Position numbers and translations under genes: made by a program. A stretch of DNA of 64,000 nt from Delphinapterus leucas (Eukaryota > Chordata > Mammalia > Artiodactyla > Monodontidae). The stretch is from positions 63,417,641 through 63,481,640 of the forward strand of contig NW_022098057.1 in the NCBI RefSeq assembly GCF_002288925.2, in the 5' to 3' direction. The notes beneath the pieces are model-generated. The model was not told where the DNA came from and did no database searches. It saw nothing but the letters and a program-made list of their open reading frames with translations. This document shows positions 29,845-43,409 of the stretch, one piece after another; position 1 is the stretch's first letter, and every line of letters begins with the position of its first letter.

Positions 29845-32150
29845 AAATAGTAAATACTAACTTTATTGTGGCATAAAGCTGTATTTTTATACATTAACTC
29901 AATTTTACAGTAAAAACACTTTATGTGTAACTGTAAAGAAACTGCTGCACAGATAGTTCCAACATAAAAATTGGTATTTTAAAAGTTCATTGAGTTGTTT
30001 GATACATAAATTGGAAAATATTTTCTCTGTAGAAAATAGTAAAAATGCTAACATTTCCCAGGCTAGCACAACAAGCCCATTTAAACCGCACAGTAGCTGA
30101 ATTATACATTTATAAATATGGTTTGAATTCTGGGATCCAGGAGAAACTTTAGCTTCATTTACTAAAACAGCCATGTTGTCCTAAGTTGTGTAAAGTGAAA
30201 TTCCCATTAATCTTCCCCCTTACTCTTGATTTATGCCTGATTATTTCTTCCTAAAGGACAGGTACACTGTTCTTTTAATCTACTTGATAAAGTAACCCAT
30301 TCTTACCCAAACTTAAATGTTTTGGTTGTTATTTAAGTATGCTCAGCATCTCAGCAAAACCAGAATTTAATAAAACATGATCCACAAGGCACGAGTTGTT
30401 GGTCATCAAATACCTACCTCCCCTTGACTCCCTCTGGCTTGATGGGAAACCACGAGAAGGTCAAGCGATAAAATTGTCAAGTGGATCAAGGAATAAAAGC
30501 CAAGTGAATTTGGGAACAGAGAAACATCCAGTCAGGATGCAAGGACAGAAATGAAGTCCAAATAGAAAAAGGATGCTGCCTCAAGAATCAAGGAGTTGAG
30601 TTGCTTATCTGAGCCCCTTACTGCAAAGGTGACTAAGAACCAGTTGGATATAAAGACCCTGCCAGAGAAACCAGTGCCTAGAAAGATTTCAGTTGTTCAA
30701 AATAATTAAATGAAAACAAGACAGGCCATGTATTTGAACTCCTCCTGTCATAGTTTATTTCCTGAGATTCCCAATACAGAATTTCTAGGAATTAAGGCAA
30801 GAAGACAATGTTACTCGTAAGCTCCTGCACAAGGTTTCCCAGAAAAATAATACTCGAGACCTCAGAGCAATATCGGGCCAGGGGCTATATTAAGTTCTTC
30901 AGTTCCCTCAAAGTAACAACTTAAAAATAACCATATAGAGTTTGTCTTAAAAGGAAGTCTCTAGGTAGCTGCAACCTATCAACAGAGTAGCAGCCGTCTA
31001 ATAAAAAGAAAGATCCTATACGTGGCTATAGGAACTAGGCCTCGAGAAACTAAACTGGATCATTCTACCTAAAATTCCCAGCTTGCCCGTTAGAAGTTAA
31101 ACTCTAGAAACATTAATGACTCATTAAGTTTTCACCATTAAAAGAATGCTTTATCCCACACCTTCACTTGTTCTTTTCTTTGCTCTCAATACACGTTTCC
31201 TTCTTGCATGTGGAATATATTTTCAGTGGGGTTTTTTTGACTCTTCAGCCATGCAAATCTCTGCCCCCTACTCCTTTAGTTCCTCCTTAGTAAATAATGT
31301 TAATCTTCCAATAGGAAGTGGACTATGTTATCATCAAGCACCATTTATCCTGTCTCCTTACTTATGAAGAAAGTTACTGGGCCATGCTATACACTTGGAA
31401 TTCCTTAAGGATACTTGCTTTCTAGTAAAATACTTCTATATGTACATATATATTTTTTAAAAATCTGCGAAGAATTCACTGAAGCATGAATCACCTTATA
31501 TTGAGAAGCTAATAATGTATCAAAATGCACATAACAATGGCTAATCTATATACTATCGCCTATCAAATGTATCACCACCTCCAAATCTAGAGCATATGCT
31601 GGCATAAACTGTGTTACATCCCAGCTGAGATTGAATCTTGCTTCAAAACATTGCTCAGTGTTAATTCTCAGAAGATACATTATAGGACCATAGGAGTAAA
31701 TGTTAGGCAAGTGGCTGAGGAATACCAATTACAGAACAAAGCCTTGAGTGCTCAAAGTGCCTCTCCAGAAACTGTTGCGTTCCCCCATGGTATTTAGGAA
31801 GGACACTATTAAGAGACACCTCTAAGTGTAAAGACAGGTCAACTTCACAAGTATCAGCAGATACATGCTTGCTTCTATCTTATAATCTATAGACACTGCA
31901 TTAGAATATGTACTGAATTCACACACCTTTTCCAAAGGAATACCCGATACAGAAGTAGCAACAAAGTTATAAATGACAATGATCAGATGAAATAATTTAG
32001 ATGAAGCCTGTCTCTCTTGAAGAGATGGGAACTGGGCAAAGTGGTCAGGAAGGAAATACAATATGCTTTTAACTTTGTATGAAAAATAATGTTCAGTTTC
32101 CTGTTGCCAAACATAGTTCTGTTTTTGCCACATAAATCCTCTACCTCAAA
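29845..32150 (-). other. DDX21: DDX21 3'UTR
   Basis: About 2.3 kb downstream of the DDX21 stop, notably free of SINE and L1 insertions that crowd both sides, and ending at an AATAAA (29862-29867). Its length fits the roughly 2-kb 3'UTR known for the gene. It holds a Pumilio-type element TGTACATA (minus strand, 31439-31446). An alternative AATAAA lies at 30764-30769. Extent is inferred. Confidence 0.65.
29862..29867 (-). terminator. DDX21: Candidate DDX21 polyadenylation signal
   Basis: AATAAA on the minus strand about 2.3 kb past the stop codon, followed by T/GT-rich sequence. It is the last such signal before the SINE-containing spacer. An upstream alternative is at 30764-30769. Confidence 0.5.
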
Positions 32151-32420
32151 TTACTGTCCGAATGCTTTACTAAAATTCCGCTTCTGGCCTTTGTTTTGGA
32201 ATCTGTTACTTTTGTTGCCACCTCCTGATCGCTGTCCTCTGAAGCTTCTATTTCTTTCCCGCTGTCCCCTGAGACCTCGATTGCCTTCCCGCTGTCCCCT
32301 GAAGTTTCTGTTTCCTTCCCGCTGTCCCCTGAAGCTTCGATATCCTTCCCGTGGTCCTTCTAGCTCTGGTTGCTCTGTGGCCACAGAAAGCTGCCAGCGC
32401 CGTGAATCATGCCATTTTTC
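32151..32420 (-). CDS. DDX21: DDX21 coding exon 15 and stop (RGQR repeat tail)
   Basis: 90 codons including TAA at 32151-32153. Starts [20 protein letters not shown], then four RGQR units, then [18 protein letters not shown] and NFSKAFGQ. The RGQR tail is the RNA-binding/foldase region of DDX21. The repeats are coded by four exact 30-bp periods at 32231-32350. Acceptor CTCAACAG. Confidence 0.97.
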   Translation of the reverse strand, partial: EKWHDSRRWQLSVATEQPELEGPREGYRSFRGQREGNRNFRGQREGNRGLRGQRERNRSFRGQRSGGGNKSNRFQNKGQKRNFSKAFGQ

Positions 32421-35400
32421 CTGTTGAGAGATGGTTTCGTTTTTACCTGCTCTGATTTTTACTGAATTTGGTTTAAAAAGGCATGAGAAAGATAACATTT
32501 TTTCCCTTTTTCTAAAGAAAAATTTGATTGATAACCTAAGTGCTTAAAAGATCACTGGTCAAAAATAAAATAAGTTTCACTATGAGATATACCCTCATCA
32601 TTTATTCAATTCAATTACTACAGGGTATCCACAGCTGTCAGGTAGTAAACATATAAATATACCACTTGCAAACACATTTCTCACAGCAGTATGGAATAAA
32701 GATATAGCAATGTCTATATAAACCCCGTGTAACATACACGGGGTTTGTGAAAAAAGCTGGATATTGTTCACAATGCTGTAGAAAGGAAAACAGGCAGGCT
32801 GAGTAAGAAAAATATTAGTATAAAGAGGGTAGGAGAAAAAAAATACTAAAATATAATTCTTAGTTATTTTTAGTAAAGGGACTAGAGCTATTGTTTCCCT
32901 TTCTATTATTCTATATTTTAAATAATAAATATTTTACCGTTTAGATATGTTAACTTCAAAATCTAAGAGAAAAGAATACCTGTACTTCTGTTACTGATGC
33001 AGTAGGGATATCAAAGCAAACACCCTAGAAATCAAAACAAATGCCAGTTAATTCACACTGTGACAAGAATTATAAAATGCACCTTAAATGATACTCCAAA
33101 AGACCAGGTATTATGTAAAAGAAACAACCCAAACAAACCAGGTATCCATTTTAGATAAACTTTAGACCAAGCCCCAACACATAATACCTCCCCAAAGCAC
33201 AATAATAAAAAGCCAGGGATATTAAAAAAAGGACTCAAAACTACTTGGAACCGACTAGAGATCATTCTTGGCTTTCACACTGTGCTAATCCTCACAGAGC
33301 TATTAGCTACATTTTATAGCTGAGGAAACAGAGGCTTGGAGAGGCTACATCACTTGTCGAAGGCCCCGCAGCTGGTAAGAGCAGCTTTTAAAAATCTGGT
33401 CAGTATGGCTCTTAAATAAAACCTATGGTCTAAAAACATTAAAATACACTGCCTTCCATCAGAAAGACTGAACTAGTAAGGATGACCTAACTAAAAGCAG
33501 AAAAATAAACGATCTTGTATTGTTTTCTATATTTATAATTCAGCTGCCTATGAAAAGAGTTTAAAAATTAAATACTTTACAGGACACTAGCTTTGATAAC
33601 AAGCAGTGCCATCATCTCCAATGAAGTCCTCAATATCTGGTTGGGGAACTAAGATCCTGCAAGTTGCGGGGTGCAGACAAAAAATAAAAAATAAAAAAAT
33701 CCTGTTTCTTGGCGTCCACAAAATAATCAAACTCCCCCCGCAACTGACACAGGCACTCCTCTCCCCTGGCTGTCTTTAATTACAACACTTTGAGGAACAT
33801 CCCTTCCACCCAACAATTTACCCAATTATAACCACAGGTAGCATCAGGTGCTAATGCCATTTGTGGGAATCTTCATTCACATATTTACTAAGTACTCAAT
33901 ACCAGGCACTCATTGCAGTACAGAGACATCTAGAAAACAGTTTTGGCCCTTGACTCAGCCACCGTGTTCTTGAGGCTCTCAGTCAGTAAGCAAGCACAGC
34001 AAGGCAAAATTTACATGAATAAAGTTATGCCTTAAGAACTGTGAAGTACATGTACAGGTGCCCCCAACTCTGCCATTCGGCCAGGGGAAGCTCCAGAAAG
34101 ACTTAAGACCAAGTCATAAAGGATACCATGGAGATAAGAAATACTATATAAACAGTGGATTGAGCATAAGGATGAAAGAAAGCAAGATGTACTTGGCATT
34201 GTTGGGAGTGGAGGGCATTGGTGGTGAGGAGAGAGATGAAGTTGGTAAGGAGGACAGAAGCCAGCTCGTGAAGAAGCTCCATGTGAAAGTTGGGACTTTA
34301 TCCCATAGATTACGTGGAGTTGCTTAAGGAGGTGAAAAACATGGTCAGACAAGCAATGAGTTGAAGATAAACCTGATATGGTTCACAAGCCAGTAGTCCT
34401 CCAAGTATAGTCCATGCACCCCTGGAACCCTGAGATTTTTTTTTGGGGGGGGTCCACAAAGTCAATTTTTTTTTTTTTTTTTGCGGTACACGGGCCTCTT
34501 CTGTCCTTTTCACTCTCATTAAGGGTAGAGAGGAGTTTACCAGACACTACATTACACGTGATATTGCTCAGATGACTAACAGCAAATGATATTCTTACGC
34601 TTTATTAGAATTTCAGTCATTTCTAATACTCTAAATATCAATAGATATAACCCATCTAAACAAAAGCTTTTTGCTATCCCCAACATTTGTTAAGAATGTA
34701 AAGAGGTCATAAGACCAAAATGTTTGAGAATTGCTGTGCTAGTCTATGCCATTAACTGAGAACAGGAGTCAGAAGAAAGAACACCAGGCTTGGAAGGCAA
34801 GATTTTAAATTTTGAATTCAATTTTGAGTAAGTTTGTATTAAGGGGCTTAATAAACCCAATCTGGGTGGAGATGTCAGGGAAGCAGCTGGATCTTCAAGT
34901 CTGGCACTTCATGCAGATGGTTCAGGTTAGAGATACACAGAGGGTACCTGTCAATGACTAAGTGGCAACTGAGGGTCATGGATGACAATGCCCAGAGAAG
35001 ACTATATACAGAGTGAAAACGCGCAGCATCCCCATAGAACAGGGAGAAGCTACTGTACAGTGTTTTATTGCCAGCATGAAGCTAACGAACCAAGGCAAAG
35101 TCACAAAAGAAGCCCCAGTCTTACCTGCTTTCCTTTGAGAAAGACCATTCCCTTCACTTTGGAATCAATATCCTCACCCAGTTGCTCTTTAAGTTCTTTC
35201 CAAGCATAACTAATATTTGGCATTTCTATTGAGCACTGCAAGATCATGGTCACAAAACCCTATGGAAGAAAGGGGAACAAAATTAAAGTCTCAGAAACAA
35301 ACGTAAGTGATAAGCACTTGTCCTCATGTTTCTGAAATATTTATAGGAAAGCTGTTCCTAAAAGCATACCCCTCCCACCCCACCATTTTAGTACAAGTAA

Positions 35401-38400
35401 AACTGGGGAACTCTGAATAAGATTGGTGGACTGCTAGTGTTGGTATCCAGACTGTGATAGTACACTTTTGCAAAATGTCACCACTGGGGGAAACTGGCAA
35501 AGTGTACAAGGAATCTCTCTGTATTAACTCTTAAAACTTTATGTGAACCTACAATTATCTCAAAGATTTCAACTTAAAAAAAAAAAAAAGGAAAGCATCA
35601 CCTTCTTAAGTTTCTAGGTATGCTGGCTAAATGTATCATATGCACTTATGTGTCCACATGATTGGGTTTTTTAGGATGAAAAAACTTGACATATAATTCA
35701 CATACCATAAAATTTGCCATTTTAATGTATACAATTCAGGGGTTTTTAGTATATTCACAAGATTTGCAATCATCACCACTATCTCAAATTCCAGAACATG
35801 TCATTATCCACCCCCCCCCAAACAAATACAAAAACCCACATTCCCGTTAGCAGTCACTGCCATTCCCTCCTCTGAGGAGACACTGCAACCACTAATCTGC
35901 TTTCTGTCCCTACGGATTTGTGTTTTTACATATATATCTCAACCTTCATGAAAAAGTTAAAACAACTGGAAGTTTCAATGGAACACTTTTGAATCCTGCT
36001 CAAACTCTAAATTGTGAAGTGTCAGGAATTTGACAGGGACCCTTACCACATCTGAGTTGATCAAGGAGCGCTGGTTGACTGACGTGGCACCTGAAATATG
36101 GGCCAGGGCTGCTGCCAGGGCTTCCACAGCTCCCTTCTCCTCGATCAGCTTCTCGGCTGACTGCTTGAAGTGAACAATCGCAGTGGGAGGCACAGAATCC
36201 AAAAGCCTGTGGTTTGAGAATATATTTGTTAGGAGAAAGGACAAAAGTAGACAGATTTCATTTTCAAGACAACATCATCTCAAGATAAATCAGTATCTTT
36301 GAAACCAAATTTTGCATATGTCTAACATCATTTTGATGCAGTGTATAATACTTATTAGCATTTCTTTTGATCATGAACCCTCCCTGTCTATTTTTTAAAT
36401 AAGCATCTCACATATTTATAATAGTAATTGTGGAAAGCACTCTAAAAATGTTGCTCAGACTCTGGTTCTGAAGCAGAGGATGTAGCTCACCACCTGGAAA
36501 CATTTGGAAAACAGTCGGAACCTTATTGGTCTCCATACTACCAACGTCACTCACCTCCCAGGAACACACTGCACAACCAGGGATGCTAAACAGCTAAATA
36601 TCCTTACAAATCAAAAAAATGGGCAGAACACCTAAACAGACACTTCTCCAAAGAAGACATATGCATGGCCAATAGGCACATGAACAAATGCTCAACAATG
36701 CCAATTACTAGAGAAATGCAAATCAAAACTACAATGAGGTATCACCTCACAGTGGTCAGAAGGGCCATCATCGAAAAGTCTATATAAACAATAAATGCTG
36801 GAGAGGGTATGGAGAAAAGGGAACCCTCCTACACTGTTTGTGGGAATGTAAATTGGTACAGCCACTGTGGAAAACAGTACAAAGGTTCCTTAAAAAACTA
36901 AAAATAGAAGTACCATATGATAGTTCCCATTGCTGGGCATATATCTGGAGAAAACTCTAATTCAAAAAGATACACGTGGGCTTCCCTGGTGGCGCAGTGG
37001 TTGAGAGTCCGCCTGCCGATGCAGGGGACACGGGTTCGTGCCCTGGTCCGGGAAGATCCCACATGCTGTGGAGTGGCTGGGCCCGTGAGCCATGGCCACT
37101 GAGCCTGCGCGTCTGGAGCCTGTGCTCCGCAACGGGAGAGGCCACAACTGTGAGAGGCCCGCGTACCGCAAAACAAAAAAGAAAAAGATACACGCACCCT
37201 AACGTTCATAGCAGCACTACTGAAAATAGCCAAGAATGGAAGCAACCTAAGTGTCCAGCAACAGATGACTGGATAAAGATGTGGTACATACATACAATGG
37301 AATTTTACTCAGCCATAAAAAAGAATGAAATATTGCCATTTGCAGCAACATGGACAGACCCAGAGATTATCGTACGAATGAAGTAAGCAACACAAAAACA
37401 AATATCATACATCACTTATATGTGGAATCTAAAAAGTAATGCAAATGAACCTATTTACAAAACAGAAACAGACGCACAGACATAGAAAACAAACATGGTT
37501 ACCAAAGGTGAAGGCTGGGGGTGGGGAGTGAGGGGTAGAAGGAATAAATTAGGAGTATGGAATTAACAGATACATACTACTATATATAAAATAAACAACA
37601 AAGATTTGCTATATGGCACGGGGAACTATGTTCAATGTCTTGTAATAACCTGTAATGGAAAAGAAATCTGCAAAATTATACACACACACAAACACACACA
37701 CAAAACTGAATCACTTTGCTATATACCTGAAACTAATACAATATTGTAAATCATTATAGTTCAATAAAAAATAAATATTCTTCAACTTGTAGGACAATTG
37801 CACAAAATAAAGAATTTTCTTGCCCCCATGAGAGCAGCACCTCCGACACTCTTAATCTAATCCTCACCATCTAGACATTTACCATAACTTTTTCCTACAC
37901 GATATATAAGGTACAGTTACTTAAAATGCCCAAGACAAACCAAACTACTAATAGTGGCTTCCTCTGGTGAACAGGATTGGGTATGGATGAGTAGAAACAA
38001 GAGTTTTTGTTTTCTAAGCACAGCCTCTTTTTTTAACAAGCAGGTTATCAATTTTTAAAACAATGAATAAATAAAATAAAATTTAAAAGGCTAAATCTCA
38101 TTACTACACAAAAACATGTAATAAATAGAGCAAGCACTAAAACAGACCACAGCAGTGGTAGGGAACATACCTAATGGCATCTTTGCTAGAAGCTTTTATT
38201 ATCTCTGTTGCAGAAGGAACACCTATTCTCTTAAATTTAATTCCCTATAAGAAAATGAACGATAACTTAATGTACAATGAGGCCATCAACTGTTTCCATT
38301 GAGATTAGTATTCCCCCAATTTTTTAATATTTACCAAACATATTTGTTACATACTTAAAAGTTGCAAAGATAGTATAGAGTTCTTGTCTACCTGCACCTA

Positions 38401-41400
38401 TTACTTTGTTATTACTTTGGTACATTTGTCACAGCTAAGAAACCAACATTGCTACATTACTATTAACTGAACCCCAGAGTTCATTCGAATTCCACTAGTT
38501 TTTCTACTAATATCCTTTTCCTATTGATATTCGACCCAGGACACCACATTACGTTTAGTCAACATGTCTTCTTAGTCTTCTCTAATCTGTGGTAATTTGT
38601 CTTTCCTTGGTTTTCAAGACCTTGATAGTTTTAAGGTGTGCTCGTCAGGTATTCTGTAGAATGTCCCTCAATTTGTGAACATCAGTTTTTTACATCTTTA
38701 GACTGCGGTTATGGATTTGGGGGGAAGATGACTGGTTTCGTTGCATCATATCAGGGGCACCTGCTTATCACTGATGTTGACCATGATCACCTGGCCAGGT
38801 AGTGTTCGCCTGCCTTCTGCCCTGGAAAGTCCTCCCCCCTGACCCTACTCCGCTCTTTGTAAGCAAGTCACTAAGTACCGTCTACTGACGGTGAAGCGGG
38901 GAGATTAAACTCCACTTCCCAGAGGAGAAAGTACCAGCGTAAGAATTTCCTTACAAAATTCTTCTGTAAAAAAAATCAGTGTCTTCTTTCCCATTTAAAA
39001 ATTTATCCTTTTAACATATTCTCATCTTTTTGGTTTTCAAGCAATTCCTATAACCCCCTAAATCTACACTTAAGTATTTCTGGTGCATTCACAGTGTATC
39101 TGAAAACTGAATACCACCTCCCAAACATAAAAGAGACCTCTTGTCATTATAAATATGAAGATAAAACCACTGTTTTCAAATGCAAAGTATTTAAAATGGG
39201 CTGTATATCATAGGACAACATATAAAACACATATCTAACAACAATCTTTCAGTCATGGCCATGTGCTAGAAATAAGAATTTCAAGTTAATAAAAACTAAA
39301 TAAAGAGACCAAAGACTGACTTTAAAACTCAACGTCTGCTGAGTGAAGGCTTAGAAAATAGTTTTACCGCTTTTTGCTCCACTTGGGCTAACTGATATTC
39401 TTCCTTGTGCTGATAAAAGCAGACGCAAATCCCAGTCCTTCCAGCTCTACCTGTTCGTCCAGAACGATGAATGTAGGACTCCACATCCTATTGAAGTAAA
39501 ATACGTCAGTGACAGTGAACAACAAAGAGAGACATAGACCTGAGTAGCCTAGGCAGAGGCAAGTGTGGTGGTTATAGACCGGGGTTCGGGGAGGCTCCCA
39601 AGCACTTTAATTTAAAGAACTGTAGGGACTTCCCTGGTGGTGCAGTGTTTAAGAATCCGCCTGCCAATGCAGGGGACACGGGTTCGAGCCCTGGTCCGGG
39701 AACATGCCACGGAGCAACTAAGCCCGTGTGCCACAACTACTAAGCCTGCGCTCTAGAGCCCACGAGCCACAACTACTGAGCCCACATGCCACAACTACTG
39801 AAGCCCATGCACCTAGAGCCTGTGCTCCACAACATGAGAAGCCACCGCAATGAGCAGCCTGCACACCGCAAGGAAGAGTAACCCCCGCTCGCCGCAACTA
39901 GAGAAAAGCCTGTGCGCAGCAACGAAGACCCAACGCAGCCAAAAATAAAATTTATTTATTTATGTATTAAAGAACTATAAAAACATTTTAAAAACCTCTA
40001 GAAGAATGGTCCCTATCCTGTGGGTAAATCTGCAAAAAGCATTATCTAAATAGTACTGTCCAACAGAACCATATATGTAATTTTAATAGGCAACTTTCTA
40101 GTAATCACACTAAAAAGTTAAAAAAAGTTAACTTTATTATTATTTAACCCAATATATCCAAAAGTTTATCATTTCAGTATGCTATCTCTACAAAACAAGT
40201 TATCAATGAAATATTACACGTTCTTTTTCCACAAGTCTTCAAAATCCACTGTGCATAATAGAAAGTTTGAAATTTTTAAAACTCCACTGTATATTTTATA
40301 CTTACAGCACACACGTCAATTCAGACGAGCTGGCTTTCAAGTGCTGAAGAACCCCATGTGGCTGTGGCCACCATACTGGACAGCACAGGTACACAGGCTA
40401 TTTAAACAAGTCGATGGCACACACGTACGGGACTTTCTTTACAAGAAACAGTGGCTTTGCAGTAATGTGTTTTTCCATCACTGTGAACATTAATCCTGAG
40501 GGTTTTGCCAAATTTGGGGGTAATAGGATCTTCACACTTGAAGTGATGGGAACAAGTTCCTTCAGACTAACTTATATGTAAGTGAAGCACTGTCCACACC
40601 ATATAAACTATGCTTCAGGGCTCTCTTTGGGCAGTTCGTATCATATACAAACCCAAGCAGTTTTAACTACAGAGGCTGTTAACTACAGGCCTTTTCTCCC
40701 TTCTCTGTCCTCTAGCTCACAAGTTTATCTACCCTACCACCACCCCATCTAAGTCTTATCTATCTTCAAAGTCCAGTTCAAAATTGTACTACCCCCACCC
40801 ATGCAGCCTTTCAGGACTCCCTCTGACCAAAAACTATCTTGCCAACCTCTGGCCACTCACCGCACTTCCCCTCAACTGTCAGTTCTGAGGAGGTTCATTC
40901 TATTTATTTATTTTATTAATTTATTTATTCATTCATTCATTTATTTTATTTTTGGCTGCGTTGGGTCTCCGTTGCTGCGCAGGCTTTTCTCTAGTTGCGG
41001 CGAGCGGGGGCTACTCTTCACTGTGGTGTGCAGGCTTATTGCTGTGGCTTCTCTTGTTGCACAGCATGGGCTCCAGAGCACAGGCTCAGCAGTTGTGGCA
41101 CATGGGCCCAGTTGTTCCATGGTACATGGGATCCTCCCGGACCGGGGCTCGAACCCGTCTCCTGCATTGGCAGGCGGACTTTCAACCACCGTGCCACCAG
41201 GAAAGCCGCAAGAGGTTCATTTTAAAATCACCCTTAGCAACATATCACCCAAGAGAAAGCTATTACTAATCATGGGAAAGGAAGAGATACAACTTCCAAT
41301 TTGTTTTAGCACCCAGAAGAAACAACAAGGTAAAATCTAAGTGTAAAACACTTACCTTTGGTGGAGAACTCTGTACAACCAGATCAACCTCGGGGATGTC

Positions 41401-43377
41401 TAACCCACGTGCAGCGACATTGGTTGCAACCAAAACTCCAAAATCACCATTTCTAAAACCCTTCAGGGTGATTTCCCTTTGCTTCTGTGGAATGTCTCCG
41501 TGTAATGACTGGGCATCCTGCCAAAGAAATAAGCTCATTTAAGAATACCAGATCCTACAATACAGGTACTTTTAAAATCACCAATTAGGCCTATAAAGAC
41601 ATTCATATTTTGGTGACACTTCTGCTGAAAATAATACAAAGGGGAAAACGTGCCTTACATGGACAAGCCTCAAATTTCCAACCCTTGGTCATGAAATCAA
41701 CTGTATCCAACTATACTTACAAGATAAAGAACACCAAACATGAGTGATCAAACCTACTTTGTCAGGGTAACGTTGGGTTTGAGCTACCCTTTCTTCATCT
41801 GTGAGATGAGATGGGCAGATCAGATGAGCGCTAAGATGTATACTCTATTAATTGAAAGATGTTTTCTCCCTAAAAGGGAAGAGAGGGGATGGACCAACCT
41901 GCCTTATGGACACATTCTGTGACAACTCCTGGGCTTCTTTCTTGGTTTCACAGAAGATGATAGTGCGCCCTTGATAACCACTGTACACTCGGATCACGTC
42001 CCCAATAACTGCTGCCCTTTGAGTCCAGTGGCACTTGATAGCCAGATGCTTAGGAAAGAAGGAAAAAAAGATTATTTAGTAAAGCCCAGCTGGAATCTAA
42101 AATCACCTGCTCAACCCTAATGATACTAGAGACAATTGTTTAAGCCTGACTAGAGCAAACTTCTGCCACCACTGTTTAGAGGAAAAAACTAAACCACTAA
42201 AGAAGAGAGCCCTTCCCCTTTCTCCAAAGAGCATCTGGCTTCTTTATCCATTTTCTGACCTAATACAAGTAATGTAGGAAAAGAAATACCATTCCCTAGA
42301 TTGCCACAGGGAACCAAATAACTGACAGGAGAAAAGCCTCTGTGTTTTGTCCTTTCATCCACTTAAAAATGCAGTCAGTAGCCAGTTTCCATACAGGTCT
42401 ATTCCTTGGGTGCAACGAATTCATCTAGGTACCAGGCCCTAAGATAAAAACAGCTTCAACATAAACACTAGGAGTCTCTACTGCCCTCTACTGTATAAAC
42501 TCTAGGTGTAATGTCACTCTGCTTACTAATTCAGACAGATTTAGGTTCCAAAAGATTCTGCAATCAGGCCACCAGATGATGAAATTTAGAAAACACAGAT
42601 ACCATATACAATTCAAATAGAAATATAACTTCACATGGCTTTTGACATGGATTTAGTATTTATTTGGAAAAGAAGTTTGTTTTTGCCAGTCTTAATACTA
42701 TCCAACAGGTAAAAAAAATTATATACAATTTATTACTAATGCCAGCAACTGAATGAATCATTTACCTCTACAGTTATTGCCGTTTTCTGGGTCTTTTTAC
42801 CAATCAGGTCCACTTGTTCATATGTAGATTTCATGTATTTCTTAGCAACATTATAAACCCAATGAGGGCAAGTTGCAGAAAAAAGCAATGTTTGGGGATT
42901 GTCTTCTGAATCTTTGCGGGGAAAAAAAAAAGTCAGTATGAATAAGTCAAACAAACCTACACAGTATTTCACCTCACCCAATTCTTCCAGGGTCCATCAG
43001 CATTCTACAGAAAACACTTGAGGCCAAGCGAGGCATCGAGGACACAAAAATGGAAGACACGGGCTTCCCTGGTGGCGCAGTGGTTAAGAATCCGCCTGCC
43101 AATGTAGGGGACATGGGTCAGATCCCTGGTCCGGGAAGATCCCACATGCCGCGGAGCAACCAAGCCCATGCACCACAACTACTGAGCCTGTGCTCTAGAG
43201 CCCACGAGCCACAACTACTGAGCTCACATGTCACAACTACTGAAGCCTGTGTGCCTAGAGCCCGTGCTCTGCAAGAGAAGCCACTGCAATGAGAAGCCGC
43301 AAACCACAATGAAGAGTAGCCCCCGCTCGCCATAACTAGAGAAAGCCCACACACAGCAACGAAGACCCAACACAGCC

Positions 43378-43409
<32 letters not shown>

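Noticed and set aside
30764..30769. AATAAA as the main DDX21 polyadenylation signal
   Set aside because: Possible alternative, but the repeat-free interval continues to the signal at 29862, which fits the known long 3'UTR better.
40801..41340. 179-codon open frame on the plus strand
   Set aside because: Most of it reads through a reversed CHR SINE (GSPLLR.., CGERGLLF.. type translations seen at every such SINE). No gene support.
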